Below are positions 1 to 8,669 of a stretch of 64,000 nucleotides of DNA, piece after piece. Location of the stretch: the IMG/VR virus record IMGVR_UViG_3300032265_003779, positions 23,591 to 87,590 of that record. One strand, written 5' to 3'. The notes beneath the pieces were generated by a model. That model had not been told where the DNA came from, searched no databases, and worked only from the letters and a program-made list of their open reading frames with translations. This stretch comes from a virus. The position numbers were made by a program, and so were the translations under genes. Each line of letters starts with the position of its first letter. The first letter of the stretch is position 1.

Positions 1-243
1 TATGATGGAATAGATGTTAAATACTATTACAATGATGGTTTGGTTTATACTTCATTACAAGAAGTAACTAGTCCATTATACATATTTTTCCCAATTTTAT
101 CAATAAGCGAGGGCATCATAGATATCTGTGTTAAATCTACATCTCCTACACCTACGCCTACACTCACACCTACTCCTACACTCACACCTACTCCTACACT
201 CACACCTACTCCTACACTCACACCTACTCCTACACTCATGTAA
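1..243 (+). CDS. 3' end of a protein with a C-terminal Pro-Thr repeat tail (partial)
   Basis: The reading frame is open from the first base of the window and stops with TAA at 241-243, so only the last 80 residues are visible and the true start lies upstream. After about 48 ordinary residues the protein ends in a TPTPTL hexapeptide repeat. Three other genes here (ending at 7472, 19013 and 28668) also end in Pro-Thr repeats, and at least two of those look like secreted or virion adhesins, so a fibre or surface role is plausible by analogy. Nothing else identifies the function. A TTG at 40 could be an internal start, but the open upstream frame argues against it. Confidence 0.6.
   Translation, partial: YDGIDVKYYYNDGLVYTSLQEVTSPLYIFFPILSISEGIIDICVKSTSPTPTPTLTPTPTLTPTPTLTPTPTLTPTPTLM
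166..237 (+). repeat. Four perfect 18-bp tandem repeats encoding TPTPTL
   Basis: The 18-base unit acacctactcctacactc occurs four times without a mismatch, immediately before the terminal ATG-TAA codons of the gene. A related, less regular stretch lies just upstream. Because the unit is a multiple of three, copy-number change would lengthen or shorten the protein tail without breaking the frame. Confidence 0.95.
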
Positions 244-344
244 GCCCCGGAACTATATGGTACTGGGTGCGAGGTTAACAGCTTGAAAAGCTTTTGAAAA
301 AATGGTATAGATTATTATCAATTGTCTCTTAAAAAGGTAAAAAA

Positions 345-806
345 ATGAATCTTGCAACAGAACTTGTAGAAATTTTAAATAATCATTTAAAGAATGAATG
401 GAAACATCATAATTTTTATCTTCACAATGCAAGCAATGTAGTTGGATTGCATTGTCTTGAATATAAAGAATTTTTCTTAAAACAAGCAGCAAGTGAAATG
501 AATCATGTTTCTGAATTTTCAGATCTTATTGTTGGATTAAGAGGAACTCCAACAAAAGAAAGCAATTTCTTTCCATCATTAAAAGATCCTATAAATATTA
601 TTAAATATGCGATAGAAATGGAAGAAGAAGTAATAAACAACTATGTTTCTTTATGTAAATTAATAGAAAACTCTGCCCCATGGCTTAATAAAGTCGAATC
701 AAAATATAGTGAAAGTGATTTTTATTGGGTTGTTTTATTTTTAGAAGAACAAATACAAGATAGCAGAAAAGATAGAGATTTAATGGTTCAAATGATAGGT
801 GTTTGA
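345..806 (+). CDS. Ferritin-like (bacterioferritin/Dps-type) diiron protein
   Basis: A 153-residue helical protein with the ligand pattern of ferritins: E18, E51 with H54 (E-x-x-H), E94, and a second E-x-x-Q/D near E134/E135-Q138. The spacing of E18, E51, H54 and E94 equals that of the bacterioferritin dinuclear iron site, and the length matches the family (about 155-160). Such proteins oxidise and store iron or protect DNA from peroxide; here that is an inference from the residues. The usual bacterioferritin heme ligand M52 is also present. A weak ribosome site (aaaaagg) precedes the ATG. The next gene follows after 3 bases. It lacks the capsid-targeting tag seen on many neighbours, so it probably acts in the infected cell. 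Confidence 0.8.
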   Translation: MNLATELVEILNNHLKNEWKHHNFYLHNASNVVGLHCLEYKEFFLKQAASEMNHVSEFSDLIVGLRGTPTKESNFFPSLKDPINIIKYAIEMEEEVINNYVSLCKLIENSAPWLNKVESKYSESDFYWVVLFLEEQIQDSRKDRDLMVQMIGV

Positions 807-809
807 AAA

Positions 810-1376
810 ATGAATAAAATTCTTTTGTTGTGTAGTCATTTAGAATCTGATGTGGATACTCTTTCTGAGAATCTAAATTCAGGAAGCAAACTTCAAAAAC
901 TCAATGGAAACTACAACACTATTGATTGTCTTTTTTTAAAAAAAAATAATTTTCAGTATAACAAAAGACCAAAATTTTATTTTGATCAAATTTTATTTAA
1001 TCATGAGTTTTCATGTAAAGAACTTTATAATCATCTAAATTTTATTTATTTAATAGGAGAGCCTAGAAAAACAATAACAAATATTGTTTATAATAATATT
1101 TATGATGAAAAAACAGCATGTAATTATTATTGCTTTAGAATAAGAAGAATGTATGAAATGATAAGAAGATCTAAAAAATATTTAGTATTTTTTAATGATG
1201 TTAACAATACTGAAACATACGAAAATATTCATAACATGTTGGGTATAAAAGATAAATTAAAAATTAAAAAAGAAATAAAAGAAACAAAAGAAATAAGGTT
1301 GGATAGAAATCTTATAGAAGAAGTAGAAAATTTTTACGAAAAATATAGATATAAAATCAAAAACCAACTAACTTGA
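810..1376 (+). CDS. Unknown protein, possibly sulfotransferase-fold
   Basis: 188 residues, starting 3 bases after the ferritin-like gene with aggtg about 10 bases upstream, so probably co-transcribed. The middle reads IYLIGEPRKTI, then a YYCFRIRRMYEMI segment and KKYLVFFND. This order recalls the flirdP...yy..Rl...ylv..ed pattern of sulfotransferase-like proteins, with the N-terminal ILLLCSHLESD in the place of their phosphosulfate loop. The loop itself lacks the expected Gly/Ser-Gly-Thr residues, so catalytic activity is doubtful. The C-terminus is very rich in Lys and Glu. I treat the fold as a guess and the gene as real. Confidence 0.6.
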   Translation: MNKILLLCSHLESDVDTLSENLNSGSKLQKLNGNYNTIDCLFLKKNNFQYNKRPKFYFDQILFNHEFSCKELYNHLNFIYLIGEPRKTITNIVYNNIYDEKTACNYYCFRIRRMYEMIRRSKKYLVFFNDVNNTETYENIHNMLGIKDKLKIKKEIKETKEIRLDRNLIEEVENFYEKYRYKIKNQLT

Positions 1377-1405
1377 TCCCAACCTTGAGGTGGCTCAACT
1401 ATCAC

Positions 1406-3985
1406 TCATTGTGTTTGTTTATCTTTAACTCCCGGTTGACCTTTAAGTTCTAAAACATGAAGTTCATCTTCGGCTCTTGTGCGACCAATATATTTATTAT
1501 TCATTTCTTGCTCTAGATCTTCTTGTCTTGTTGATCTGGGGTGTGGCCACATATCATCTCTCAATATATAAACACGTTGGAACTGCAGACCTTTTGATTT
1601 ATGAACCGTGGAAAGTATTACTGGGTTTAATTCTTTTACCTTCTTTTTATAATCAGCACGATCACGGTCACCCTGAGGACCAGATTTTTCAAGGTCTAAA
1701 CCTCCAAATTTATCACTTAACCATCTTTTCAGACTATCGATATTTCCATCCGGAGACTCTTGCATAAATTGCTCGGAAGCAGAATACAAAGCATCTGTGA
1801 TTTCTTTCAATTCTTTTAATTTTCCTGACATAGCCGCCTTGCCAGAGTGCTTTTCAACTTGTTCTTCATTGTAATTATACATAGCCATTAACAACTCATC
1901 AACACTAGATGAATTATTTAATTTAAATAATTCAATGATCTTTTTGATGTGTTTGTCTAGGTCGTTAGCAATATCTTTACCAAGAATAATAAAAGGTATA
2001 CCATCTTTCATTAAGCGTAAACTAGCATGGACCAAAGGTTCATTTGTTCTTGACAAGAAAGCTGTTTGTTTAACCTCTCCCATATCACGCATTTCACTGT
2101 TTAAAGTTTCGAAAGCTTCTTCGTAGTTTATTTCACCATTTGTTGCCTGTCCTTTGCCAATTTTTCCCGGACCTTCTTTAAATTCTCTGCCTTTGGATAA
2201 ATTGGAGACGTGTCCCATTTTTCGCCCCTCTTCATTTGTCATATCTATGACAGCCTGTCTAGATCGGAAATTCTGTGTGATCTCTTTTTCCACATCTTTT
2301 TCATGAGATTGGTCCTTCAACATACTAGATAATTGATCAAATGCTCCAGAGTCTGCACCCCTGAATCTGTATATTGCTTGATTAGGATCTCCTACAGCAA
2401 CAATTTTAGCTCCATTTTCTGCCAATTTTTTAAGAATTATTTGTTGGGCTACATTAAAATCTTGGACCTCATCAGCAAATACAACTTCATATTTAGGCCA
2501 CTTAAATTCATCTGCATGAATTGCAGAGAACCATAAGTCATCATCAAAGTCTCGTTTTGTTCCCAAAACTTGCTCTACACCTGCGTGGGGTTCTTTATCA
2601 GCAGTGAATTTTTCTTGAGATGCATGAGGCATTACTTCATTTAAGAGCCAGGATGTTGCTTTTATTAATTCTTCTGTGAAGTCTCTTTTTGTAAAATCTT
2701 CTCCCATCAGCTTATTGATATACTCTGCTGCCCAAGGTGAATTTTTTTGAATCCTTTCTTTTATGTTATCGAGATTTGTATTTAAATCATACTTTTTCAT
2801 TATTTCTCTTAAATCACCATCTAATTCTTGTTTATTTCTTGGATCGGCAGCAAAAGACTTGGCCAAACCTAAAAATTTCAATGCTTCTGATTTAAATTCA
2901 ATGTTAATACTTCTTAATATATACCACAAACTTTTTTCTGTTGAACCGAGTCTTTTGGGATCATCTCCATAAACTTCTTCTTGATTTGGGATGTTTAATG
3001 ATTTAATGAGTTTTTTAAATCCTTGTGAGTCTGCGACCATCCTGGACTTCTCTTTAAAACTAAAACTTTGAATTCTATCTGTAGGTTTTAAATGATTTTT
3101 CCCCAGAATTTCTCTGCCTGCGAAACCATTAGTGGTTTCAACCTGTGTTGTTGGTGGAAATTCGTCTTTAGCCTCAGCTCTATTTTTAGAATTAAAAACT
3201 AAATATAACCATTTTTTACCTTTTCCAAATTTCCAAGCTAAGTGTTTCAATACTGTGGTTTTACCACTACCTGCCAAAGCATTAATCACCATATGAGACT
3301 GTTGGGGGCTGGCAAGCATTTTGACAAACTTATCTTCTATTGCTTTTTGCTCTGGTGTAATTCTTTCTTCTGGAATGGTTTGACTTCCGGATTTTTTTGG
3401 GGGTGTGATAGCTTCCAGAACTTCACTGGGCTTTTTTCCTTTTACGAATTGCCCCAACTCATTTTTTTGACTTTTTACTATGTTTTTAATTTCCATAGCA
3501 GGAATTAAACCTCTGGAGACTAACCTTCCTTCTTCTGGGTCAAGAATCACAAACATCCAATTTTGTTCATCTTTTTTCTTCATTGCTAGATCTAGGTCTA
3601 CTGCCGGGATTCCATACTCATTATTAATCATAATAGATTTTGCCCAAATCCATTCATGTAGCACATCCAGCGTGGCTCTAACTGGTGCCGATTTGGTTTG
3701 TAAAGAGGAAGATTGAGTAGATCTTGATGGAATAGAAGATTGGGTGGGTTTTGGTTGAGAAGAAGATTGAGTAGGTTTTGGAGGGGAATTCATTGCAATA
3801 ATTTTTTTATCTACGGGATGATACCAAACCGTATCGCCCTTAGAGAATTTTCCGTATTTATCATCAAAAGGAACCTTCCATTTAAACCAACCTGGTCCTG
3901 GGGATTCATTGCCTTCGTCAAACTTTTCTTCATTAATAAACCATTCTTTAAAACAGATTGACAACCATTTATTAAATTTGTTCAT
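1406..3985 (-). CDS. UvrD/PcrA-like superfamily 1 DNA helicase with N-terminal capsid-targeting-like tag
   Basis: 859 residues. Walker A is ALAGSGKTT at about 236-244; the DExx box reads FADEVQD, followed by VGDPNQAIYRFRGA (motif III), STVHKSKGLQF (motif V) and a motif VI ending in NKYIGRTRAEDELHV. These are the ordered motifs of an ATP-driven 3'-5' SF1A helicase that unwinds DNA in repair or recombination. About 230 residues precede the core. They begin MNKFNKWL and contain FKEWFINE, resembling the T4 capsid-targeting signal with a possible gp21 cut after I-N-E, followed by a Pro/Gln/Ser linker with a repeated KPTQSS. A T4 Dda-like role in early DNA handling is possible. If packaged, it would enter the cell with the genome. 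Confidence 0.9.
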   Translation of the reverse strand: MNKFNKWLSICFKEWFINEEKFDEGNESPGPGWFKWKVPFDDKYGKFSKGDTVWYHPVDKKIIAMNSPPKPTQSSSQPKPTQSSIPSRSTQSSSLQTKSAPVRATLDVLHEWIWAKSIMINNEYGIPAVDLDLAMKKKDEQNWMFVILDPEEGRLVSRGLIPAMEIKNIVKSQKNELGQFVKGKKPSEVLEAITPPKKSGSQTIPEERITPEQKAIEDKFVKMLASPQQSHMVINALAGSGKTTVLKHLAWKFGKGKKWLYLVFNSKNRAEAKDEFPPTTQVETTNGFAGREILGKNHLKPTDRIQSFSFKEKSRMVADSQGFKKLIKSLNIPNQEEVYGDDPKRLGSTEKSLWYILRSINIEFKSEALKFLGLAKSFAADPRNKQELDGDLREIMKKYDLNTNLDNIKERIQKNSPWAAEYINKLMGEDFTKRDFTEELIKATSWLLNEVMPHASQEKFTADKEPHAGVEQVLGTKRDFDDDLWFSAIHADEFKWPKYEVVFADEVQDFNVAQQIILKKLAENGAKIVAVGDPNQAIYRFRGADSGAFDQLSSMLKDQSHEKDVEKEITQNFRSRQAVIDMTNEEGRKMGHVSNLSKGREFKEGPGKIGKGQATNGEINYEEAFETLNSEMRDMGEVKQTAFLSRTNEPLVHASLRLMKDGIPFIILGKDIANDLDKHIKKIIELFKLNNSSSVDELLMAMYNYNEEQVEKHSGKAAMSGKLKELKEITDALYSASEQFMQESPDGNIDSLKRWLSDKFGGLDLEKSGPQGDRDRADYKKKVKELNPVILSTVHKSKGLQFQRVYILRDDMWPHPRSTRQEDLEQEMNNKYIGRTRAEDELHVLELKGQPGVKDKQTQ

Positions 3986-4073
3986 TTCATAATCCTTTTT
4001 AAAACCACGACTTATTTATGACAAATATTTTAAAAAAATAATATATATCTTTACAAATCATAAAGGAAATTAA
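3986..4073. promoter_or_regulatory. Divergent intergenic region with an AT-rich late-type box
   Basis: The 88 bases between the minus-strand helicase and the plus-strand adhesin contain aataatatatatc at about 4038-4050 and a ribosome site (aaagga) just before the ATG at 4074. The TATA-like box resembles those before many other genes of the window. No terminator is visible. Confidence 0.4.
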
Positions 4074-7000
4074 ATGAAAACATATACCAGCGACCTAACT
4101 TCAAAACCAGATTGGCTCGGAACCTATGGTGACCAAACTGGGAAAACCTTGGATACTGATTTTGGTTTTGGTGTTGATGGCATGTATTTCAATGGGAATG
4201 CCGGAGGGGGCAGTGGTGACAATCCAGCAACTGGGTATAGTGTCAGAACTAATTTCAACATCAGTGGATATCAGGTTTGCGAAGTTATTTTTACGGCAGA
4301 CCATAGTGATAGTTGCACAGATCAAGGAATATGTTTTTATAATGATGGGCAATCACCAAATTGGAATTGGGATCCAGATTCCTCCAGAATAGCTTTTTCC
4401 CTGAACTGTCCTATTCCATACATCTATGGAACAAACAAATTTGTAAATAATAGTGGCGAATATTATGGTAATTCCACGGAGCAATCAGGTTCCGAGGTTC
4501 TGGGGAGTGGCATCTACACATTCAAAGTGACTTATAATCCAATTGCCAGAACCGTAACTGCAATTACCTATGAAGGTGAAGACACTTCGGGAACCGTTCT
4601 AGACACTATTGTTTTACATGAAAAATTGATGAATGGTGGTTCTTACAGAATTGGATTTGATGCTGATAACGATGAAGGCACAGCTTACTTCAAAAGCCTC
4701 AAGATAAATGTGTATGAAACAAACGGCATATCAGATAACACAGAACTAAATAACCAACTTAGCAGCCTCAAAACTGGGTACTATCAAGTTACGGATCTTG
4801 TTGAGGGTCCGTTTCTTTTTTCAGATGATGCAGATATAGATGGTGGAGATGGAGATGGAATAGACCCTAATTTCAATGAATTAGGAATTGGCACAACAGT
4901 ATGCATACAAGAAGACGGCAAAATTGTGGTTGGTGGGCTGTCGGGAACACTTGATGGATCAAAATATTTAAGAAGAATAGATGTTAGTGGAAATGAAGAT
5001 GAATCGTTCACTCCTCCATCTTTTGGACTTAACGGAATGGTAAACAGCGTTGTTCAGATGAGTGATGGAAGGTTGGTTGTGGGCGGCAATTTTCTTAATG
5101 TTGAAAGGTTTGATGGACTATCCAACAGCGGATCAATAACCTTTGACACTGATTATCAAGGCGGAACCGGCATCAATGGAAATGGACTCTTCCTACCTCC
5201 GTCTGCAAACATAGTCGAAGTTGGTTGGACCGTAACATTCCGAGATTCTAGCACAAGAACAGTAATTAGTTCTTATTTTAACGAATTAAACTTCTGGACG
5301 GTTGGACTCGACAGCAACATAACATTGAATCCTGCTTTCCCACTAACAATATCACAGCCAAATTGGAAACCAACAATAGACGGCAACATAGTAAATATTA
5401 GTGGAATGGTTTGCTTGAAAACTGATGGTTCTCTGAGCAAGAGAGATGGTGGAGATGTTGGCTTTGAGGACAGGGCAATAAGTGGTGTTCCCTTACAAGT
5501 TTATGCAATAAAATTATTGAACGATGATAGTGTTTTAGTTGGAGGACATTTTACCCACTATGATGGTGTGGAATCTCCTTTTTTGGCAAAAATAGGCAGT
5601 GACGGAGTTATAGATGAGGGTTTTGCAACTAATATTATAAGCCTAAGTTTGGATAATGGTGTGTCAAGTATTGCTATTGATAGCAATGGCAAAATACTAA
5701 TTGGAGGAACTTTCTCGGAAGCAATCAAGAGGCTTAACAGCGATGGATCGGTAGATAGTTCTTTTGAACCGGGAACTGGTTTCACTGGCAATACCTTTCA
5801 ACAGAATGGAGTTTTTTCAATACTTCCATTTGATAATGGACAAATGTTGGTTGGACATTCTAGCAAATACTACAACGGAACATTATGTGGCAATGGTTTG
5901 GTGAGATTGAACGGTGATGGTTCTCTGGATGTATCTTATACAGCAGATCTATATAACAGCCACAGTAATATTGGAACTGTAACATCGATAGTCCAACAAG
6001 AAAATGGAAAAGTAATTGTTGGAGGGTACTTTAACCTTGCAGATGGATTCAGTGCAAATGAAATATTTAGGTTGAATTCTGATGGTTCTAAAGATGAAAG
6101 TTTCAATAGTGTATTTGGATTTACTCCCGCAGGTTATAATTGGGGACCAGCAACAAATGATATTAAATTAGATTCAGTTGGTAATGTTTATGTTGCAGGA
6201 AGCTTCACCGACTACAACCATGCAGCAAGATTTCAGTATGCCAAATTGGACACAAATGGGACATTGCAAGAATGGAGTGTTCTGCCTGCGTTCAAACAAG
6301 TGGGAATAGACGACGGCATGGACGACATGTATGACGGAGCAAATTTTTTAAATACTAATCTGACGCTTCCTTATCTTTACATTAAGTGCTATGGAGGCAA
6401 TAATGTTGTCAGCGGTGGCGAAGGAGCTTGCGGGTGTCCTGAGCCACCAGTTATTTGTGGGCTTAACGCTAACAGTAGCATTCCTTCCACTCACACTCAA
6501 GCATGGGATCAAGGACCAGAGGACGATTTTTATGATGAATCAAGAGGTTCAGACGAAACAGGTAGCGACGATATTGAGTGGCCTGAGCACAGATATCTTC
6601 CCGTGTGTGATAGCCATGTTATGGTCGCAGATGGATATTTCGGAGATGGAAGCAGCTATTTTACAGCTATGTTCCCCGGCATGTTCGTACTTGCTGCAAA
6701 TAATATTGATATTACACAGTTTTCAATAACTGGTAATATCGGCTCAGACGGTGATGGTGCAGATGTTGCAGAAATATTCCCAATCAATGTCGGGGGCAAC
6801 ACATACACCGCATATCTCAAAACTAATTACGGTGCTGGTGATCCCTCGATAAACCACATCATAATCGTAGATGGCGATGGAAATGGAATTGAACAATTTT
6901 ACGATCCAACATCAGAGGGAGATGAACATTGCATCACTGGTATTGAGGGGAAGACAAAACTCTTCTTTCTTTGTTTAGGAAAAGCTAATGGTGTGGCAAT

Positions 7001-7472
7001 GACAAGGTCAGAGGCACAAAATATTGCAACTAAGTTCTTGGAAGTAATAGGATTAGGGAGTTGCTCAGTAAAAACATATGAATTAGACCTTAGCCCAGAC
7101 AATCCAGAAACAATTCACAATTATAACTATTATGGTGAAGGCAATATGGATACAGCTATAATAGTTGATCCCATTACTGGTAAACGTAGATCTCTACAAA
7201 GAACTGGGTATTTTGAAATAACTGACAATTGTGGAAACAGAAAAGTTGTTTCAGCTAGAGATGGGGAGACATTTACCAATTCAACAAATTGGGAAGATGC
7301 AATATCTCAGTCTATAGTTGGTCCAACGCCAACAGCTACACCAACAGCTACACCAACAGCTACACCAACAGCTACACCAACAGCTACACCAACAGCTACA
7401 CCAACAGCTACACCAACAGCTACACCAACAGCTACACCAACAGCTACACCAACACCAACCTCTACACCATAA
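4074..7472 (+). CDS. Large adhesin/fibre-like protein: lectin-like domain, delta-60 type beta-propeller, Pro-Thr tail
   Basis: 1132 residues. Residues 1-215 resemble a concanavalin-type jelly roll (GxYTFKVTYNP, YRIGFDAD). From about 260 to 720 there are repeated blades of the type EDGKIVVGG...LRRID.SG..D.SF, for example DGRLVVGGNF, SNGKILIGGTF, RLNSDGSVDSSF and ENGKVIVGGYFN. This is the delta-60/DUF5122 beta-propeller repeat known from bacterial surface proteins. A Cys-containing region follows, then ten PTAT repeats at the C-terminus. A tail-fibre or capsid-surface receptor-binding role is inferred from this architecture and from the size. The ribosome site aaagga is well placed. The stop codon overlaps the next start (TAATG), so the following internal-type protein is probably translationally coupled. 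Confidence 0.75.
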   Translation: MKTYTSDLTSKPDWLGTYGDQTGKTLDTDFGFGVDGMYFNGNAGGGSGDNPATGYSVRTNFNISGYQVCEVIFTADHSDSCTDQGICFYNDGQSPNWNWDPDSSRIAFSLNCPIPYIYGTNKFVNNSGEYYGNSTEQSGSEVLGSGIYTFKVTYNPIARTVTAITYEGEDTSGTVLDTIVLHEKLMNGGSYRIGFDADNDEGTAYFKSLKINVYETNGISDNTELNNQLSSLKTGYYQVTDLVEGPFLFSDDADIDGGDGDGIDPNFNELGIGTTVCIQEDGKIVVGGLSGTLDGSKYLRRIDVSGNEDESFTPPSFGLNGMVNSVVQMSDGRLVVGGNFLNVERFDGLSNSGSITFDTDYQGGTGINGNGLFLPPSANIVEVGWTVTFRDSSTRTVISSYFNELNFWTVGLDSNITLNPAFPLTISQPNWKPTIDGNIVNISGMVCLKTDGSLSKRDGGDVGFEDRAISGVPLQVYAIKLLNDDSVLVGGHFTHYDGVESPFLAKIGSDGVIDEGFATNIISLSLDNGVSSIAIDSNGKILIGGTFSEAIKRLNSDGSVDSSFEPGTGFTGNTFQQNGVFSILPFDNGQMLVGHSSKYYNGTLCGNGLVRLNGDGSLDVSYTADLYNSHSNIGTVTSIVQQENGKVIVGGYFNLADGFSANEIFRLNSDGSKDESFNSVFGFTPAGYNWGPATNDIKLDSVGNVYVAGSFTDYNHAARFQYAKLDTNGTLQEWSVLPAFKQVGIDDGMDDMYDGANFLNTNLTLPYLYIKCYGGNNVVSGGEGACGCPEPPVICGLNANSSIPSTHTQAWDQGPEDDFYDESRGSDETGSDDIEWPEHRYLPVCDSHVMVADGYFGDGSSYFTAMFPGMFVLAANNIDITQFSITGNIGSDGDGADVAEIFPINVGGNTYTAYLKTNYGAGDPSINHIIIVDGDGNGIEQFYDPTSEGDEHCITGIEGKTKLFFLCLGKANGVAMTRSEAQNIATKFLEVIGLGSCSVKTYELDLSPDNPETIHNYNYYGEGNMDTAIIVDPITGKRRSLQRTGYFEITDNCGNRKVVSARDGETFTNSTNWEDAISQSIVGPTPTATPTATPTATPTATPTATPTATPTATPTATPTATPTATPTPTSTP
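7326..7445 (+). repeat. Ten 12-bp tandem repeats encoding PTAT
   Basis: The unit acaccaacagct is repeated ten times (the first copy has one substitution), then degenerates to PTPTSTP before the stop. The unit keeps the frame, so slippage would change only tail length. Confidence 0.95.
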
Positions 7473-7738
7473 TGAAAAAGTTAAATTTTAAACAATGGTT
7501 TGAAAGTGGAGGAGGATTTATAGGTCAGTCAATGACTGATCCTGTTGATGACCATCCTCCAGCCGGAAGTGAAATAACTACTGATCCTTTCTATAGACCA
7601 GGTGATTCTCCTCCAACAAACAATAACAAAAAAAGAAAATTAAGAAAATTTAAAGTTGCCAAATTTGGATTTGATGCTGATGATGGCGGAGATAAAGTAG
7701 CAATAAGAAAAGAAGTATTACCAAACTACTTTATGTAA
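7472..7738 (+). CDS. Small basic protein with capsid-targeting-like N-terminus
   Basis: 88 residues from the ATG at 7472, which overlaps the TAA of the adhesin gene (TAATG). A longer frame reaching back into the PTAT repeat is an artefact of the repeat. The N-terminus MKKLNFKQWFESGGG matches the tag shared by many proteins of this window, with a possible processing site after W-F-E. The middle is Pro/Asp-rich and the C-terminus contains a KKRKLRKFK basic patch, as would suit a DNA-associated internal head protein. No known family is recognised. Confidence 0.7.
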   Translation: MKKLNFKQWFESGGGFIGQSMTDPVDDHPPAGSEITTDPFYRPGDSPPTNNNKKRKLRKFKVAKFGFDADDGGDKVAIRKEVLPNYFM

Positions 7739-7743
7739 AAAAC

Positions 7744-7769
7744 AACCCACCAGATTTCTCTAGTGGGTT
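7744..7769 (-). terminator. Intrinsic terminator for the C39-like peptidase gene
   Basis: An AACCCAC / GTGGGTT stem with a 12-base loop is followed, on the minus strand, by GTTTTTT. It lies between two converging genes and may also slow plus-strand transcription. Confidence 0.75.
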
Positions 7770-7780
7770 TAAAGATGAGG

Positions 7781-8473
7781 TCATTTCGGAAAAAAGATAT
7801 AGTTTTTATTATAGCTTCCTTGCTCACTATTTCTATCTTTGACTGGAATGTCTTTTAGTGCTGATATCCTATCATTTTTTGCACGAATAATAAACACCCA
7901 ACCACCCCATCTTCTGTTAAATTCATCCATACTCCAGACTCTAATCTTAAGATGTATATCACTGTTATCAATATATTTCACTATTCCTTTTTCTTCATCA
8001 TAGTGAACCATTGTCATAACATGACCTGGAATATCGAAGCCGCAGCCTCTGCCTTCCAAAGTACATCCTTTGATTAAAAGACTTTTATCTTTTTTGTCTG
8101 TGGTCATTTCGTATTCTATTCCGTATTTTTCAAACATCTTTCTTGCAGAGCTTGGACTTGCATAACTCTTATAATTATCATTGCGAGTTAAATTGTAAAG
8201 TCTGTCTTCTCCACAATATCTTGCTAATGTTTCAATACTTGACCAAACACACTGTATTCCAGTCCTATTAGGAACTCTATCCTCCATTGGGATAGGAACC
8301 TGTAGATCGTCTAAATTTTCGTCTACTAACCCTTCAAAACTAGCGGCTGGACTCGTACTAGTATCATAAGGATTAGGATATATATTTTCTGTAAGTTCTG
8401 TTGTTTTAGCAAATAAAACAAAGAATATATAAACAAAAAATATTACCAACAAAAACCATGAAATCCTTTTCAT
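7781..8473 (-). CDS. Membrane-anchored C39/papain-like cysteine peptidase
   Basis: 230 residues. Residues 5-22 form one hydrophobic segment (signal anchor). The rest has the papain-fold layout of C39-like peptidases: Cys in GIQCVWSS (C75), His in PGHVMTMVHYD (H151 or H157) and an acid/amide in YIDNSD (D169-N170). The predicted domain would lie outside the inner membrane. Family members cut peptides at Gly-Gly sites or act on cell-wall and envelope peptides; the substrate here is unknown. Possible roles are lysis or envelope modification, both inferred. The gene ends at its own terminator and is preceded by ggaggg as ribosome site. Confidence 0.65.
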   Translation of the reverse strand: MKRISWFLLVIFFVYIFFVLFAKTTELTENIYPNPYDTSTSPAASFEGLVDENLDDLQVPIPMEDRVPNRTGIQCVWSSIETLARYCGEDRLYNLTRNDNYKSYASPSSARKMFEKYGIEYEMTTDKKDKSLLIKGCTLEGRGCGFDIPGHVMTMVHYDEEKGIVKYIDNSDIHLKIRVWSMDEFNRRWGGWVFIIRAKNDRISALKDIPVKDRNSEQGSYNKNYIFFPK

Positions 8474-8532
8474 AGTCCCTCCTTGTTATCCTTAACTATA
8501 AGTATTTATTATTCCTATTAATAAATTTTTAC

Positions 8533-8546
8533 TATATAAAATTATG
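8533..8546 (+). promoter_or_regulatory. TATA box three bases before ATG (leaderless-type promoter)
   Basis: TATATAAA at 8533-8540 is followed by ATT and then the ATG at 8544. There is no Shine-Dalgarno sequence. The box-to-ATG spacing equals that at 30670, 45551 and 46255. Confidence 0.5.
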
Positions 8547-8669
8547 ACTATAATCTTATATCATGTAGCAATATTTTTATCTTTATTTGTTTTTATATGG
8601 CTTGGTATTTTTTGGATTACAGCCTGTTATGTGTTATTCGAAAATAAAAAAATCAACGATCATCAGTAG
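8544..8669 (+). CDS. 41-residue single-pass membrane protein
   Basis: Begins with MTIILYHVAIFL and consists almost entirely of one hydrophobic segment (about residues 3-31) followed by the polar tail FENKKINDHQ. Size and topology would fit a small holin, spanin partner or superinfection-exclusion peptide, but nothing distinguishes these. The start is supported by a TATA-type box three bases upstream, an arrangement seen at other genes here. The end overlaps the converging gene at 8653 by 17 bases. Confidence 0.5.
   Translation: MTIILYHVAIFLSLFVFIWLGIFWITACYVLFENKKINDHQ

Noticed and set aside
166-237. CRISPR-like array
   Set aside because: Repeats are directly adjacent without spacers, in frame and coding. 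The same holds for 7326-7445, 18915-19010 and 28474-28632.
45-239. Minus-strand frame encoding a GVGVSV repeat
   Set aside because: It is the complement of the Pro-Thr DNA repeat; no ribosome site and no other support. The same applies to minus frames over 18800-19093, 27198-27630 and 28373-28651.
1377-1405. Terminator between converging genes
   Set aside because: Only a 5-bp TTGAG/CTCAA stem without a T-run.
7289-7738. 149-residue frame with an NSYT repeat
   Set aside because: Its first part reads the PTAT repeat out of frame. The real gene begins at the ATG at 7472, which carries the internal-protein tag and a TAATG overlap.
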